Shown piece by piece: positions 1-9,585 of a DNA stretch of 64,000 nt. Position 1 is the first letter of the stretch. Every line of letters starts with the position of its first letter. A program made the position numbers and the translations under genes. Below the pieces are notes generated by a model. It saw only the letters and a list, made by a program, of their open reading frames with translations, was not told the DNA's origin and ran no database searches. Origin of the DNA: Halopseudomonas oceani (GTDB lineage Bacteria; Pseudomonadota; Gammaproteobacteria; Pseudomonadales; Pseudomonadaceae); the NCBI RefSeq assembly GCF_002903165.1, contig NZ_PPSK01000016.1, forward strand, positions 27,641 to 91,640, in the 5' to 3' direction.

Positions 1-170
1 GGCAACAGTCTCTTCTCAAACGGTTGTGCTGGAGGTGGCGCAGGGCGTGCTGGTGGAGTAATCCACTTGATGGCAGGCTGCGCCAGCCCAGGTTCATTGG
101 GATGGCGCAGCTTGTAGTACCGACCTTCGGGCAGGCAGAATGAAGCGTCTTTTGACTCAGAGACAACGGA

Positions 171-1421
171 ATGTTGAAACTCGTGCTGCCTGCATTGCTA
201 TTGCTGGTGTCGCCCTTGGCTGCTGCGCAGGATGCCGAACCTGTACCATTTGAGCTGTATCACTGGTGGGGCTCCGCCGGAGAGCGGGATGCGGTGGACG
301 CTCTGCAGCGGTACGTCGAACAGCTAGGTGTGCGCTGGGCGGAGAGCGGTCGTGTTCAGCAGAGTAACCTGATTGGCTACCGCCAGACATTGGCGCAGCG
401 AATAGAGCAGGGCGACGGGCCTGACGCCGCGGTTGTTCTCAGTACCGATGTTCGCCAGTTGATGAACTCCAACGCTTTGCTGTTGCTGGACGATGTCGCT
501 GCGGCCAATGACTGGGACGAGGTTGTCCCCACGGCGGTGCAGAGGCTTTCTCGCGTAGAAGGGCATTGGGTCAGCATTCCCATCAACATCCATTCAACCA
601 ACTGGATCTGGCTAAACGCGGCGCTAGCACACCAGTTGGATCTACCGGTGCTGGATACCTGGGATGATTTGATTGTTGCGTTGGAGAAGGCGCGGCAAGC
701 GGGTCTTGTGCCATTGGCTATAGGTGATGAGGCGGGGCAGCACATGTTGCTGTTTGAGGCCGTGAGTGCTGGGGTGGGTGGTGCCGAGTTCTATCGGCGG
801 GTCTTTCTCCAATTGAAGCCGACCGAGCCTGACCTGGAGCTGCTGAAAGTCGTATTTGCGCGGATGCGTGAGCTAAGCGATTACGCTCAAACCGCAGGCC
901 TCGGTTTACGTTGGAACGAGGCAACCGCAATGGTGCGTACCGGGAAGGCTCTGGCTCAGTTGCAAGGCAGCTGGGCTATTGCCGAGTTCAATCATTTTGG
1001 ACTGGTGGAAGGGCAGGACTACCATTGCCAGCGTTTTCCAGACACTCAGGGCATGGTGCTTTTCAACAGCGACCAGATAGTTGTGTTCCGTAACCAGAGG
1101 ACATCGGATTCCGTTCGCGCAGCATTCGCGACTGCGCTAATGAGTCCGGAAGTACAACGTGAACTCAACATCACCAAAGGGGCCGCACCGGCCAGGGTCG
1201 ATGCCGTAGCAGACGGCTTTTCAGGTTGTGGGCGCAAGGCAATTCATGATGTGCGTATGGGCAACATGCGGGGTACGCTGCTGGAGTCTATTGCCATGAG
1301 CGGTGCCAGCCCCATGTCAGTGTCCCATGCATTTTATCCCGTGGTCAGCAGTCACTTCCGGGGAGAAATCTCCGATCAACAGGCGCTTAAAGCTCTGGAG
1401 ACTGTCTGGGTTAACCAGTGA
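171..1421 (+). CDS. ABC transporter substrate-binding protein, sugar type
   Basis: A 416-residue protein that looks like a family 1 extracellular solute-binding protein of the kind that delivers sugars to an ABC importer in the periplasm. Residues 1-19 are a Sec signal peptide with an Ala-Ala-Ala-Gln cleavage region. The mature part opens with the FELYHWWGSAGERDAVDAL segment usual for the glucose/mannose-binding group, and GSWAIAEF near residue 270 is also typical. No permease or ATPase gene follows: the next DNA is an IS3 fragment and then an unrelated minus-strand cluster. It is therefore an orphan binding protein, or its partners lie upstream of the window. The ligand cannot be told from the sequence. 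Confidence 0.8.
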   Translation: MLKLVLPALLLLVSPLAAAQDAEPVPFELYHWWGSAGERDAVDALQRYVEQLGVRWAESGRVQQSNLIGYRQTLAQRIEQGDGPDAAVVLSTDVRQLMNSNALLLLDDVAAANDWDEVVPTAVQRLSRVEGHWVSIPINIHSTNWIWLNAALAHQLDLPVLDTWDDLIVALEKARQAGLVPLAIGDEAGQHMLLFEAVSAGVGGAEFYRRVFLQLKPTEPDLELLKVVFARMRELSDYAQTAGLGLRWNEATAMVRTGKALAQLQGSWAIAEFNHFGLVEGQDYHCQRFPDTQGMVLFNSDQIVVFRNQRTSDSVRAAFATALMSPEVQRELNITKGAAPARVDAVADGFSGCGRKAIHDVRMGNMRGTLLESIAMSGASPMSVSHAFYPVVSSHFRGEISDQQALKALETVWVNQ

Positions 1422-1479
1422 TCCCAATGACTCGGGTTTCTCCCGTTTTCACGGACGGTTTTAAAAAGGTCGAAAACTT

Positions 1480-1690
1480 CAGATCTTCCTGAGCAACTCT
1501 ATGACGCATTCGTGGATTATGAAACCGCTCAACGTAGTCGAGCCGATCCGCTGGTGCCCCATTGAGTGTCCCGCACGATTGAGGAGCAACACGCTTCCGC
1601 TTGAGTTGGCTGAAGAAGCCTTCACAGGCCGCATTATCGCTACAATGACCAAGGGCGCTCATGATGCAAGCCAGCGAATTTCTGCCTCGC
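1480..1690 (-). mobile_element. IS3-family transposase remnant (orfB C-terminal piece)
   Basis: Read on the minus strand, this stretch encodes the end of an IS3-type DDE transposase: NSLACIMSALGHCSDNA, then ACEGFFSQLKRKRV carrying the final catalytic Glu region, then a DYVERFHNPRMRHR segment, all hallmarks of the OrfB C-terminus. No orfA, no first two Asp motifs and no paired terminal repeats are visible. It lies between the 3' end of the binding-protein gene and the 3' end of the RND gene, so it is a decayed scrap and not a working element. Confidence 0.75.
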
Positions 1691-1721
1691 GCCTGCGTTG
1701 GCAAGGCGCGAGGTAAATTAT

Positions 1722-4079
1722 TCAGCGATTGCTTTTGTTGAAGACCAATAGTGACAGCAACGCAGGCATCAACAGCAGCGCACCGACCATATTCCATATG
1801 AACAGGAGCGCCAGCAGCAGGCCCATATCGGCTTGGAACTTTAGCGCCGAGAACGCCCAGGCAGCCACGCCCAGTGCCAGGGTGATGCCGGTAAAAGCCA
1901 CTGAGGTGCCAGTGCTTTTCAGCGCTTCGAAGAACGCCGCGCGGAGCTTCATCCTCTGATGCAGGAAGCTTTCCATGCGGCTGTACAAGTAGATGCCGTA
2001 GTCCACACCGATACCAACGCCGAGAGCGATCACTGGCAACGTGGCAATCTTCACCCCCAGACCCATCTTCGCCATCAGCGCCTCGCACAGCACCGTGGAA
2101 AGGTACAGGGGGGCCATCAGGGCGAAGGTCACTTTCAGCGATTTGAACTCCCACCAGACCACCAGCGAGATGATCACGAACACCAACACCAGCATGAGTT
2201 TTTCCGAATGCTTGATGACGATGTTGGTGGCAGCCTCGATGCCGGCGTTACCGGCGGCCTGAAGGATTTCGAAGTCGCCAGTGTCGTACTTTTGCCTGAA
2301 GGCCTCAACCGCATCAACCACCCGGGTCAAGGTTTCGGCTTTGTGGTCGGTCAGGTACAGGCTGATCGGCGCCACGCTGCAGTTGGGGTCGACAAACTCG
2401 GAGGCCACGCGGGAGCGGGCGTTGTTCATCACGTACTTATCGCGGGAGAACTCGGCCCACTTCGGGTTGCCTTCGTTGAGCGCTAAGATGTTGTAGCGCA
2501 TTGCGCGATATAGCGATTGCACCGACTCGACACCTTCGACTTCCTGCAGGGCATATTCCAGTTGGGTTGCGATGTCCGCGGCTGCGAAGCGTGCACACTG
2601 CTCCGGTGGCGTAGTGAACATCACCACATAAACATCTGTGCTGGTGCTGTAGTGGTCCAGCAGGTAAGCGTTGTCTTGGTTGTAGCGGGCCTCTGGACGG
2701 AACTCCGGCGCGCCCTTGTCCAAGTCACCTATCTTCAGATCCTGGCGGGCTTGATAGCCCAGGCCCAGTAGCACCAAGCTTACGAGGATCAGCGGCACCG
2801 CGACTTTCGGCTCAACCACGGCGGCCACGCGGCGGAATACCGGCCAGGAGTGGTTGGCGCGCTTTTCCTGCTGGCGCAGCCCGCGCGGACTAATGCCGAC
2901 ATAAGACATCAGCACTGGCAACAGGAACATTTTCGTGAACACAGAGACGAACACTCCAATGCTGGCGGTGATGGCCAGTTGCTTGATCACTCCGATGTCG
3001 ATCACCAGCAGTGTGATAAAACCTACGGCATCGGCGATCAACGCCGTCGACCCTGGGATGAACAGCGCGCGGAAGGTGCGCCGCGAGGCCTCCAGTGCCG
3101 TAGCGCCGTGGCCCATCTCACTCATCATGAAGTTAATGTTCTGCACCGCGTGACTGATACCAATGGCGAAAATCAGGAACGGCACCAGGATAGAGTAGGG
3201 GTCCAGGCCAAAATGACCTAGACCGAGCAAGCCGAGCAGCCAGATCACCGTTAGCAGGCAAGTCAGCACCGTTACCAGGGTGCTGCGCCAGCAGCGACAA
3301 TAGAAGTACAGTAGCAGCGTGATCAGGCCGACGGTGACGGCGAAGAACAGTGCGATATCACTGGCTGCGTCGAGCAGGTCGCCAATGATCTGAGCAAAGC
3401 CTATGACGCGAATGCTTAGCCCTTGATCGGCAAAGTGCTCGCGCACCTGCTGTTCCATTGCATTGGCAAAGGCGCCGTAGTCCAGTGGTTTACCGCTGTC
3501 CGGATCGTTTTCCAGCAGGGGCACGCGGATCACCACCGACTTGAAATCGTTGGCGACGAAGCTGCCGATCATGTTGGCGCGCTGGATGTTCTGCCGCACT
3601 TGGGCCAGCGAGTCAGGACTACCGTCATAGGTGTCGGGGATCACCCGACCTGCGCGCAGACCCTCGGTGGTCACCTCGGACCACATGGCGTTGGGGGTCC
3701 ACAGTGACTTTAAGTTGCCGCGATCCACACCAGGCAGGTAGAAAACCTTGTCGTTGACCTCGCGCAGCGTCTCGAGGAACTCCTTATTGAGGATGTCGCC
3801 CTTGGGGCTTTCCACCACAACCCGCAGCACGTTGCTATGCGGGCGCAGCACGTCCTCGAACTTCAGGTAGTTGGCGATAAACGGGTGGCCGGTAGGGATC
3901 ATCCGGCTAAAACTGGCGTCGGGACGCACCGACAAGGCGCAATAAGCCAATAGCAGCGACACCAGCAGGAAAAAAAACAGCACTACTGGACGATTGTGGA
4001 ACAGGATACGCTCGATGAAGGTGACTATACGCTCCGTCACACTGGGACTACCTGGCAAGGCGTGTGGCGGCATAGTCAT
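1722..4079 (-). CDS. RND/MMPL-family exporter
   Basis: A 785-residue inner-membrane protein of the hydrophobe/lipid-exporter branch of the RND superfamily. It has the duplicated layout of this family: one N-terminal membrane helix (about 33-55), a large periplasmic loop (about 60-230), a helix bundle (about 235-400), then the same pattern again with a second loop (about 445-620) and a second bundle. GVGIGVDYGIYLYSR in the second bundle is a conserved family motif. Its ATG overlaps the stop of the upstream Ycf48-like gene as ATGA, so the two are translationally coupled. Homologues usually sit with DUF1302, DUF1329 and Ycf48-like genes, as here, suggesting movement of a lipid or hydrophobic compound across the envelope. 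The substrate is unknown. Confidence 0.85.
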   Translation of the reverse strand: MTMPPHALPGSPSVTERIVTFIERILFHNRPVVLFFFLLVSLLLAYCALSVRPDASFSRMIPTGHPFIANYLKFEDVLRPHSNVLRVVVESPKGDILNKEFLETLREVNDKVFYLPGVDRGNLKSLWTPNAMWSEVTTEGLRAGRVIPDTYDGSPDSLAQVRQNIQRANMIGSFVANDFKSVVIRVPLLENDPDSGKPLDYGAFANAMEQQVREHFADQGLSIRVIGFAQIIGDLLDAASDIALFFAVTVGLITLLLYFYCRCWRSTLVTVLTCLLTVIWLLGLLGLGHFGLDPYSILVPFLIFAIGISHAVQNINFMMSEMGHGATALEASRRTFRALFIPGSTALIADAVGFITLLVIDIGVIKQLAITASIGVFVSVFTKMFLLPVLMSYVGISPRGLRQQEKRANHSWPVFRRVAAVVEPKVAVPLILVSLVLLGLGYQARQDLKIGDLDKGAPEFRPEARYNQDNAYLLDHYSTSTDVYVVMFTTPPEQCARFAAADIATQLEYALQEVEGVESVQSLYRAMRYNILALNEGNPKWAEFSRDKYVMNNARSRVASEFVDPNCSVAPISLYLTDHKAETLTRVVDAVEAFRQKYDTGDFEILQAAGNAGIEAATNIVIKHSEKLMLVLVFVIISLVVWWEFKSLKVTFALMAPLYLSTVLCEALMAKMGLGVKIATLPVIALGVGIGVDYGIYLYSRMESFLHQRMKLRAAFFEALKSTGTSVAFTGITLALGVAAWAFSALKFQADMGLLLALLFIWNMVGALLLMPALLSLLVFNKSNR

Positions 4080-5206
4080 TGCTGTTGCTCCTCCAACTCG
4101 TTCAACGACAGAGCTAGCAGACCGCCGTTACCACTCAGTACCAATTGCCCCGGCGCGGCCTCGACTACACTCATCCAAGTGTTTCTTCTGTCCGGCAACT
4201 GCCAGAGCTCGAAACTTAGACCGTCCTCGCTGTGCAGCAACACGCCGCCCTGACCGCCGAGCAGCAGGCTGCCGTCTGCCAGTTGCGCAGCACCATACAG
4301 CGCGGCGCGGGTTGGTACGTCCAGGGCCTTCCAACTGGTACCTTGGTCGTCGCTGCTCAGTAGCGTGCCGCCGAAGCCGAGCGTCAACAGGCGACCGTCG
4401 TGTAACTCCAACAGCTTATACAGCGATGCGTTACTGCCGGAGTCGAGTGCTTGCCAGTGCTGGCCGCCGTCACGGGATCGGTGTATTTGCCCGCCCTCGC
4501 CAACTACAATCAAAGCGCCATCGGTCAGCCCTAACACGCCGTTCAAGTGCAGCCGATCTGGGTTACCTGGGCCAGTAAGAAACTGCCAGTGCTGGCCGCC
4601 GTCGACGGTATGCAAAAACATGCCATAGGCGCCTACCGCCCAGCCTTCCTCGGCATTCTTGAACCAGACATCCAGCAGCGGCCGCGAAGGGCCGTATTCG
4701 CTACCGGCCTGTATGTCTTCAAGGGCGAACAGGGCATTCTCCAGAGCCGTGCTCAGCGCCTCATCATCCACTGCCGCAGTACTGACTGCCTCTAGCCGAG
4801 CAACTTCGGATTCCGCCCAGGCCTTCGCCATATCATTGATGGCCCGACCATCGAGCTGTTTGTCCCAGCTCCGGCCACCATCCATGCTGTACAAAACCAC
4901 TCCGTCATGGCCTACCGCCCAACCCTCCTGCGCATCAACGAAATGTACTGCGGTCAGCAACACCTCGACAGGCACCCTGACCTGCTTGAGGCTGCCGTTG
5001 ACGGCGCGCAGCAGCGCCCGACCATTCTGGCCGACCAGTAGCACTTGCCCGCCCAGCGCCTGGGCGTCAGTGAATAGCGACTCCGCCGCCAGCGGCGACA
5101 GCCGCGCCGGCCGCTCCAGCCGATCGGCCAGCCTAGCGGGCTCTTGCGCATGCGCGAAACCGGCGCTAAGACCGAGCGCCAGCGTCAGGCAGGTGAGCGT
5201 CTTCAT
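4076..5206 (-). CDS. Ycf48/BNR-repeat beta-propeller protein
   Basis: A 376-residue exported protein with a signal peptide (MKTLTCLTLALGLSAGFAHA). Repeated blades of the type GWAVGHDGVVLYSMDGGRSW, GWAVGAYGMFLHTVDGGQHW and GGQIHRSRDGGQHW mark it as a Ycf48/Hcf136-like beta-propeller with Asp-box turns. The start at 5206 is preferred over one six codons upstream because a GGGGA ribosome site lies about 9 bp in front of it. In bacteria without photosystems such proteins recur beside an RND exporter and DUF1302/DUF1329 genes and are thought to act as periplasmic assembly or partner factors. It overlaps the RND gene by four bases. Confidence 0.85.
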   Translation of the reverse strand: MKTLTCLTLALGLSAGFAHAQEPARLADRLERPARLSPLAAESLFTDAQALGGQVLLVGQNGRALLRAVNGSLKQVRVPVEVLLTAVHFVDAQEGWAVGHDGVVLYSMDGGRSWDKQLDGRAINDMAKAWAESEVARLEAVSTAAVDDEALSTALENALFALEDIQAGSEYGPSRPLLDVWFKNAEEGWAVGAYGMFLHTVDGGQHWQFLTGPGNPDRLHLNGVLGLTDGALIVVGEGGQIHRSRDGGQHWQALDSGSNASLYKLLELHDGRLLTLGFGGTLLSSDDQGTSWKALDVPTRAALYGAAQLADGSLLLGGQGGVLLHSEDGLSFELWQLPDRRNTWMSVVEAAPGQLVLSGNGGLLALSLNELEEQQQ

Positions 5207-5297
5207 AACAGAACATCCCCGCAAAAGAACTTACGAATTAAAAAAGGACCGAAGGCTCGCGCCGTTCGGCCCAGATATCACATGGAGTCTTGTCGAC

Positions 5298-6647
5298 TTA
5301 ACGACCGCTACGACGCAGGGCAGCCGGACGAAAGTCTCTCAGCTCAGCAGTAGCACCAAACGTAGCGATCTTCTCTTCGTTATCCAGGCCAAAAATGAGA
5401 TAGCGATTAGCCTGCAGATCATAGTGAGCCTCGCTGGTGTGGATCGAAGTGAGCACGTCGTAGCGCTGCATGCTGTGGGCTTCCTGCGTACGCCAGAGCT
5501 CACCACGACCATCGTAGAGGTCGGCTGCGAGGATGTTCCAGCTGTCTTCATCGATATAGAAGACGCGTCTGGCGTACATGTGCCGCTCGCCCGGCTTCAG
5601 AGTGGCCTCAATCACCCAAACCCGGTGCAACTCGTAGCGCACCAGATCTTGATTAAGGTGGTTGGGCTGGATGATGTCCTCGTACTTGAGGCTGCGGTCC
5701 GCCAGCTTGTAGTTGTTGTAGGACACCAGCATTTCTTGCTTGCCGATCAGCTTCCATTCGTACTTGTTCGGCGCACCGAAGTACATGTCGTACTGGTCCA
5801 TGGTGCGCAAGCCGTCGGAGGTTCCGGTTGGTGCGTCGTAGCTAAGTTCGGGAGCGCGCAGCACACGACGTTGACCAGGGTTGTAGGTCCAGGCCAGACG
5901 AGGCTCCTCGGTCTGGTCGAGTGGTTCGTGGATCAGGTTGCGGTTGCCTGCCACGCTTTCAGGCGAGATAACTTTGCCGAGGGCATAGGACAAACGGTTT
6001 GGTTCCGGGTTGCCCAAGGCTGAGGCCATGACCAGCGTCTGCTCACGGCGCACCGGGGTAAAACTGCCGTTGGCCTGCACCACCATCTCGGTCGGGTAGA
6101 CGGTGTAACCGCCGGCACGATAACGAACGACGTGGTTGTAGAGCACCTCCAGTCCCTGCTTAGGAATCGGGAACGGCACCGTGGTTCTTTCGTAATGCAG
6201 CATGCCGTTGCCGCTTTCGGCCAGTTCAACCGAGGTAGCTTCCTTGACGATCTGCGCATACTCCTCTGCGGGTAGCGCCGCGGTTCGGTGGCTCGGGTAG
6301 ATGTTCATTTTGTAGCTGGGATACTTCGCGAGCATGGCCTCGTAGCCAGCCGTCAACTGATCGGCGTACTGCGCCATATTGGCTTGGGTAATCGTGTACA
6401 GCGGCTGTTCGTTGGCAAAGGGGTCGATATAGCCCGTAGCGGGATCAAAACCTGTCGGTGGCGTGGTCAGACCGCCAGTCCAGGCCGGGATAGTACCGCT
6501 AGCATTACCGGCTTTTTCGGCTCCTACTGGAGTCAGGTCCTGACCTAGGCGAGCAACCTCGGCCGGGTCCAGCTTGGCGAAGGTGGAGTAGCTAGCCAAG
6601 CTAAGGAATGCGCCGAGCATGGCGCTGGACAACAAGTGCTGGTTCAT
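5298..6647 (-). CDS. DUF1329 family outer-membrane/periplasmic protein
   Basis: A 449-residue exported protein. After a signal peptide ending near TFA (residues 1-24) comes the family signature LTPVGAEKAGNASGTIPAWT, followed by the long beta-rich domain typical of DUF1329. Structural work on the family points to a lipoprotein-localisation (LolB/LppX-like) fold that could carry hydrophobic ligands. A GAGG ribosome site precedes the start. It is one gene downstream of the DUF1302 porin-like gene, 16 bp away, which is the usual pairing. Function is inferred from family and neighbours only. Confidence 0.88.
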   Translation of the reverse strand: MNQHLLSSAMLGAFLSLASYSTFAKLDPAEVARLGQDLTPVGAEKAGNASGTIPAWTGGLTTPPTGFDPATGYIDPFANEQPLYTITQANMAQYADQLTAGYEAMLAKYPSYKMNIYPSHRTAALPAEEYAQIVKEATSVELAESGNGMLHYERTTVPFPIPKQGLEVLYNHVVRYRAGGYTVYPTEMVVQANGSFTPVRREQTLVMASALGNPEPNRLSYALGKVISPESVAGNRNLIHEPLDQTEEPRLAWTYNPGQRRVLRAPELSYDAPTGTSDGLRTMDQYDMYFGAPNKYEWKLIGKQEMLVSYNNYKLADRSLKYEDIIQPNHLNQDLVRYELHRVWVIEATLKPGERHMYARRVFYIDEDSWNILAADLYDGRGELWRTQEAHSMQRYDVLTSIHTSEAHYDLQANRYLIFGLDNEEKIATFGATAELRDFRPAALRRSGR

Positions 6648-6663
6648 ATGTTTACCTCGTTAC

Positions 6664-8544
6664 TTAGAAGCCTGCGCGCAGGCTGAGGGCGATAAAGTCT
6701 TTATCTGTCGGGGCCCAGAAGGCGTTACCGGATCCAGACCAGGACAGTTCGGCAGAGTATTTCTGCAGATATGCGGCCCTGACGCCGACAGAGCCGAGCA
6801 GACGACCCTCGATAAAGTTGCCGTCATGGGAGGTGCCTTTCACGTCCTGACCGAAGGCCACGAAAGGTGAGACATTGATTCCGGCGAACAGCCCCGGATA
6901 GTTCAACTGGGCGCGCAGTCGATAGCCCCAGGAGAGATCGGTGACGAACCCGTCGTTGCTGCAGACTTTCTTGCGGTATTGTGGAGCGACACCCAACGTG
7001 CAGCCAACTGAACCTAGGCCCTGGTTGGCTGCAAGGTTGCTGCCAAAGGCATCGGCGCGGCCATAACGACGCTCATCAAGGCTTGGCAGATTGTGGATGT
7101 ACTTCGCTGCCACCTCACCCACCAGACTGAGGTTGTCCGCACCCAGCAAACGCGGCACCGTCTTGATAAAACCCAGCGACAGTTGCGAGATTTCCAGACG
7201 GTCATAGCCATTAAAGCGTGAGTCGGGGGCCAGAGCTATGGCTTCGTCGGCCAGCGGTGCGCCTAGACCGACGATCGCGGTTGGGTTGCCGGAAAAGGCC
7301 GGAATGAGGTCGCCGGCATGCAGACGCACTGGCTGGTTTGGCCGGTAGCTATACTCGCCGAACACCGAGCTGCCAAGCAGGGTGGTGGAGACACTCAGGC
7401 CGAAGATGCGGATGTCCTCAGGGAAGGCCGCATAATACGCACCGTTGCTAGCCTGCTGGCCTGCGATCCAGCCGGCACCGACCTCTGTTCGTCGATCAGT
7501 GATCACGTTGGCAACTGGGATACGCGAGTGGATATTCATCGCATAAGCACTGATCTCGGTCGCCAGGCTTTCGGCGTAGTAGCGGGCAGCCAAGCCAAAC
7601 TGGCCACCGTCACGCGCCTCGTCGTCCTCCGCTCGGTGGACGATGAAGTCGTTGGCATAACCAACTTGGTCGTTTGGATTCTGTGCGAGTGTCCCGCGTC
7701 CAATGCCGTAGCATCCCTCGGGTAAGTAATCGTTGACCGCAAAGTAGGTGCCGCAGCCTTCCAGCACCGACTGTCGCCATTGCAACTGGTAGAAGGCCTC
7801 TATGCTGAGAGCGTCGGTCAGGCCGAAGTTGGCATACAGCAGGGGCACGGGCAGCAAGGCTTCCTTCAGCTGTGAGCCGGGGCGGCGCAGGGCGGCTACG
7901 TCTACCGGATTGATGGAGTTGAGGCCGTTCTGGAAAAACAGGCCCTCACCCCAGTTAACCACTTGATTACCAGCGCGCAGGTGCAGTGGACGTTCGGCGA
8001 TTTCGAAATCGCCGAAGACATAGGCGTCCAGCAGCTCAACACCATGGAACTTAGCCAGTTCGTCGAAGTGGCTGTCGTCCAGCTTGCTGTCTGGGTTATA
8101 GCCGTTGGGGGAGTGACCATGAGCGACAGTCGAGTTTTCCAGGGTGTAGTCGTACCAGGCCTTGGCACGCATGAATACACCATAGTTATGCCAGTTAAGT
8201 TCGACTTCACCGAGCAGGGTGGTCGGCGAGGACACCCGATCACCTTTCTGGTAGTTGAGGCGGCTGTCATCGGCGTTACGTGCACCAGTCGGGTTGAACT
8301 CGCCGGCCGAGCCGTAGCCGTTGTGGTCAGCGTTGCCCTGTAAGATCAGGTCTCGATTGGGGCTTTCCGCGCTCCAAATGACTCCAGTGCTGATGCTGCC
8401 ATTGGCGCGCCCGCTGATCTCGCCCCACTCGAATTGACCGGCATTGGCTTGCAGCGAGATGACGCATGCCAATGGGGTCAAGGCCAGAGCGGTTTTGCCC
8501 AACCAGTTACGACTGTGCATGATATTGTTAGCGATTGAAGTCAT
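6664..8544 (-). CDS. DUF1302 family outer-membrane beta-barrel protein
   Basis: A 626-residue protein with a long signal region (cleavage probably after NAG near residue 37) and a beta-rich body ending in SLRAGF, the aromatic C-terminus expected of a barrel recognised by the BAM complex. QVVNWGEGLFFQNGLNSINP is the central DUF1302 motif. An AGGAGAG ribosome site lies 6 bp before the ATG. First gene of the DUF1302-DUF1329-Ycf48-RND set; it probably forms the outer-membrane end of the pathway. Such clusters are widespread in Pseudomonas and are often linked with growth on hydrophobic compounds, but the ligand here is unknown. Confidence 0.87.
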   Translation of the reverse strand: MTSIANNIMHSRNWLGKTALALTPLACVISLQANAGQFEWGEISGRANGSISTGVIWSAESPNRDLILQGNADHNGYGSAGEFNPTGARNADDSRLNYQKGDRVSSPTTLLGEVELNWHNYGVFMRAKAWYDYTLENSTVAHGHSPNGYNPDSKLDDSHFDELAKFHGVELLDAYVFGDFEIAERPLHLRAGNQVVNWGEGLFFQNGLNSINPVDVAALRRPGSQLKEALLPVPLLYANFGLTDALSIEAFYQLQWRQSVLEGCGTYFAVNDYLPEGCYGIGRGTLAQNPNDQVGYANDFIVHRAEDDEARDGGQFGLAARYYAESLATEISAYAMNIHSRIPVANVITDRRTEVGAGWIAGQQASNGAYYAAFPEDIRIFGLSVSTTLLGSSVFGEYSYRPNQPVRLHAGDLIPAFSGNPTAIVGLGAPLADEAIALAPDSRFNGYDRLEISQLSLGFIKTVPRLLGADNLSLVGEVAAKYIHNLPSLDERRYGRADAFGSNLAANQGLGSVGCTLGVAPQYRKKVCSNDGFVTDLSWGYRLRAQLNYPGLFAGINVSPFVAFGQDVKGTSHDGNFIEGRLLGSVGVRAAYLQKYSAELSWSGSGNAFWAPTDKDFIALSLRAGF

Positions 8545-8621
8545 GCGACTCTCTCCTGATTGTTGTTATTGATCTGGATTCCTGCGTATACCGTCGCTTG
8601 TAGCTAACGATGGGGCGAGGA

Positions 8622-8640
8622 CTGTGACTCAGTTTCACAG
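8622..8640. promoter_or_regulatory. Inverted repeat upstream of the DUF1302 operon
   Basis: CTGTGA and TCACAG form a six-base inverted repeat with a seven-base spacer about 80 bp upstream of the DUF1302 start, in the only gap between that operon and the hydrolase gene. It could be an operator; the regulator is not identified. Confidence 0.3.
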
Positions 8641-8718
8641 GGACAAGACTCTTTGCCTGGGCCAGCGAAAACTGCCGCCTCGGGTTGATTGATGATGGGT
8701 GAGAGTGCTGAGCCGGTC

Positions 8719-9585
8719 TCAGAGATGCTCGTTCAGCCAATTGATGATCATCTCGGCGACCTGCTGCGGCTGCTCAGGCAGCACCGCATGACCGGCATTG
8801 GCTAGCATCTGGACCTGCACGCGCTCGGGGAAGGCCTTGAGCAGTTGGTCGGCATTTTCCGGTGGGGCTACGCGATCTTCCAGCGGCTGAACTATCAGCA
8901 TGGGGGCAACACCGCCCGCCCACCAACTCTCGAGGGAGGTGGCCTTCAAGGCAGCCTCCTGATACATCGCCACCTCGGGGTACCAGCCATCACGCCAGAG
9001 CGCCGGATCATTGCCCTCTGCAAAGAAGGCCAATTGTACGGCAGCCAGATGCTCGGCTTCGGGCAGATCCTTTCTGAAGCTGTCGCGCAGGGCCTTAACA
9101 ATAGCGCTGGGGATATTGGTTGAGCCGCCAGCCGCCAGCAGGATGACCCCCCGCGTGTGTTGCGGGTACTCGCTGGCAAATGTACGCGCCACGCGATTGC
9201 CAAAAGCATGACCGACCACCACTACCGGCTTATCGGTTACCGCCTGACTGGCCGCGTAAACGTCTGCGGCGATATCTTGCATGGTTAGCCCGGTGGTACT
9301 CCCGGTGCTCTGCCCAATGCCGCGTGGCAGCGGCAGGATTACTTGATATCCGGCATCTGTAAGGCGTTCCTTCAGGTCATCAAAGTCCTGCGCACCCCGC
9401 CCCAAAGAGGGAATTAGTACCACGGGCACCCCCTCGCCGAGTACTTCTACCTGAATGGTGCGCTGTGGATCGGTGACCATAAGCTCACGTGCTTCGCTCA
9501 CGGCCGAAACCTGCAGCAGTATCAAACCACAAGCAATGGAAACAAGGTGGCGAATATCTCGCTTCGAGAAGGGCTGAAGACGCAT
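8719..9585 (-). CDS. Exported alpha/beta-hydrolase-fold protein lacking the nucleophile
   Basis: A 288-residue protein with a signal peptide (about residues 1-31) and an alpha/beta-hydrolase fold: the LIPSLGRGAQDFDDL oxyanion-side strand, a VVVGHAFGNRVAR elbow, and a late NAGHAVLPEQP segment holding the catalytic His. In the elbow the usual G-x-Ser-x-G reads G-H-Ala-F-G, so the nucleophile is Ala (GCT on the coding strand). That makes ordinary ester or amide hydrolysis unlikely; it may bind a ligand or act as a partner. It lies between the DUF1302 operon and a divergent LysR gene and probably belongs to the same system. Confidence 0.75.
   Translation of the reverse strand: MRLQPFSKRDIRHLVSIACGLILLQVSAVSEARELMVTDPQRTIQVEVLGEGVPVVLIPSLGRGAQDFDDLKERLTDAGYQVILPLPRGIGQSTGSTTGLTMQDIAADVYAASQAVTDKPVVVVGHAFGNRVARTFASEYPQHTRGVILLAAGGSTNIPSAIVKALRDSFRKDLPEAEHLAAVQLAFFAEGNDPALWRDGWYPEVAMYQEAALKATSLESWWAGGVAPMLIVQPLEDRVAPPENADQLLKAFPERVQVQMLANAGHAVLPEQPQQVAEMIINWLNEHL

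Noticed and set aside
2..61. Possible C-terminal end of a gene entering from upstream (ending VLVE, TAA 59-61).
   Set aside because: Only 19 codons are visible, and another frame is also open here, so it cannot be told from chance.
1411..2154. A 247-codon minus-strand frame taken as one gene.
   Set aside because: The first two thirds lie within the RND gene in another frame and look like shadow coding; only the last third is real IS3 transposase sequence, listed as a remnant.
4659..6023. A 454-codon plus-strand open frame.
   Set aside because: It is antisense to the Ycf48-like and DUF1329 genes, has shadow-like composition and no ribosome site.
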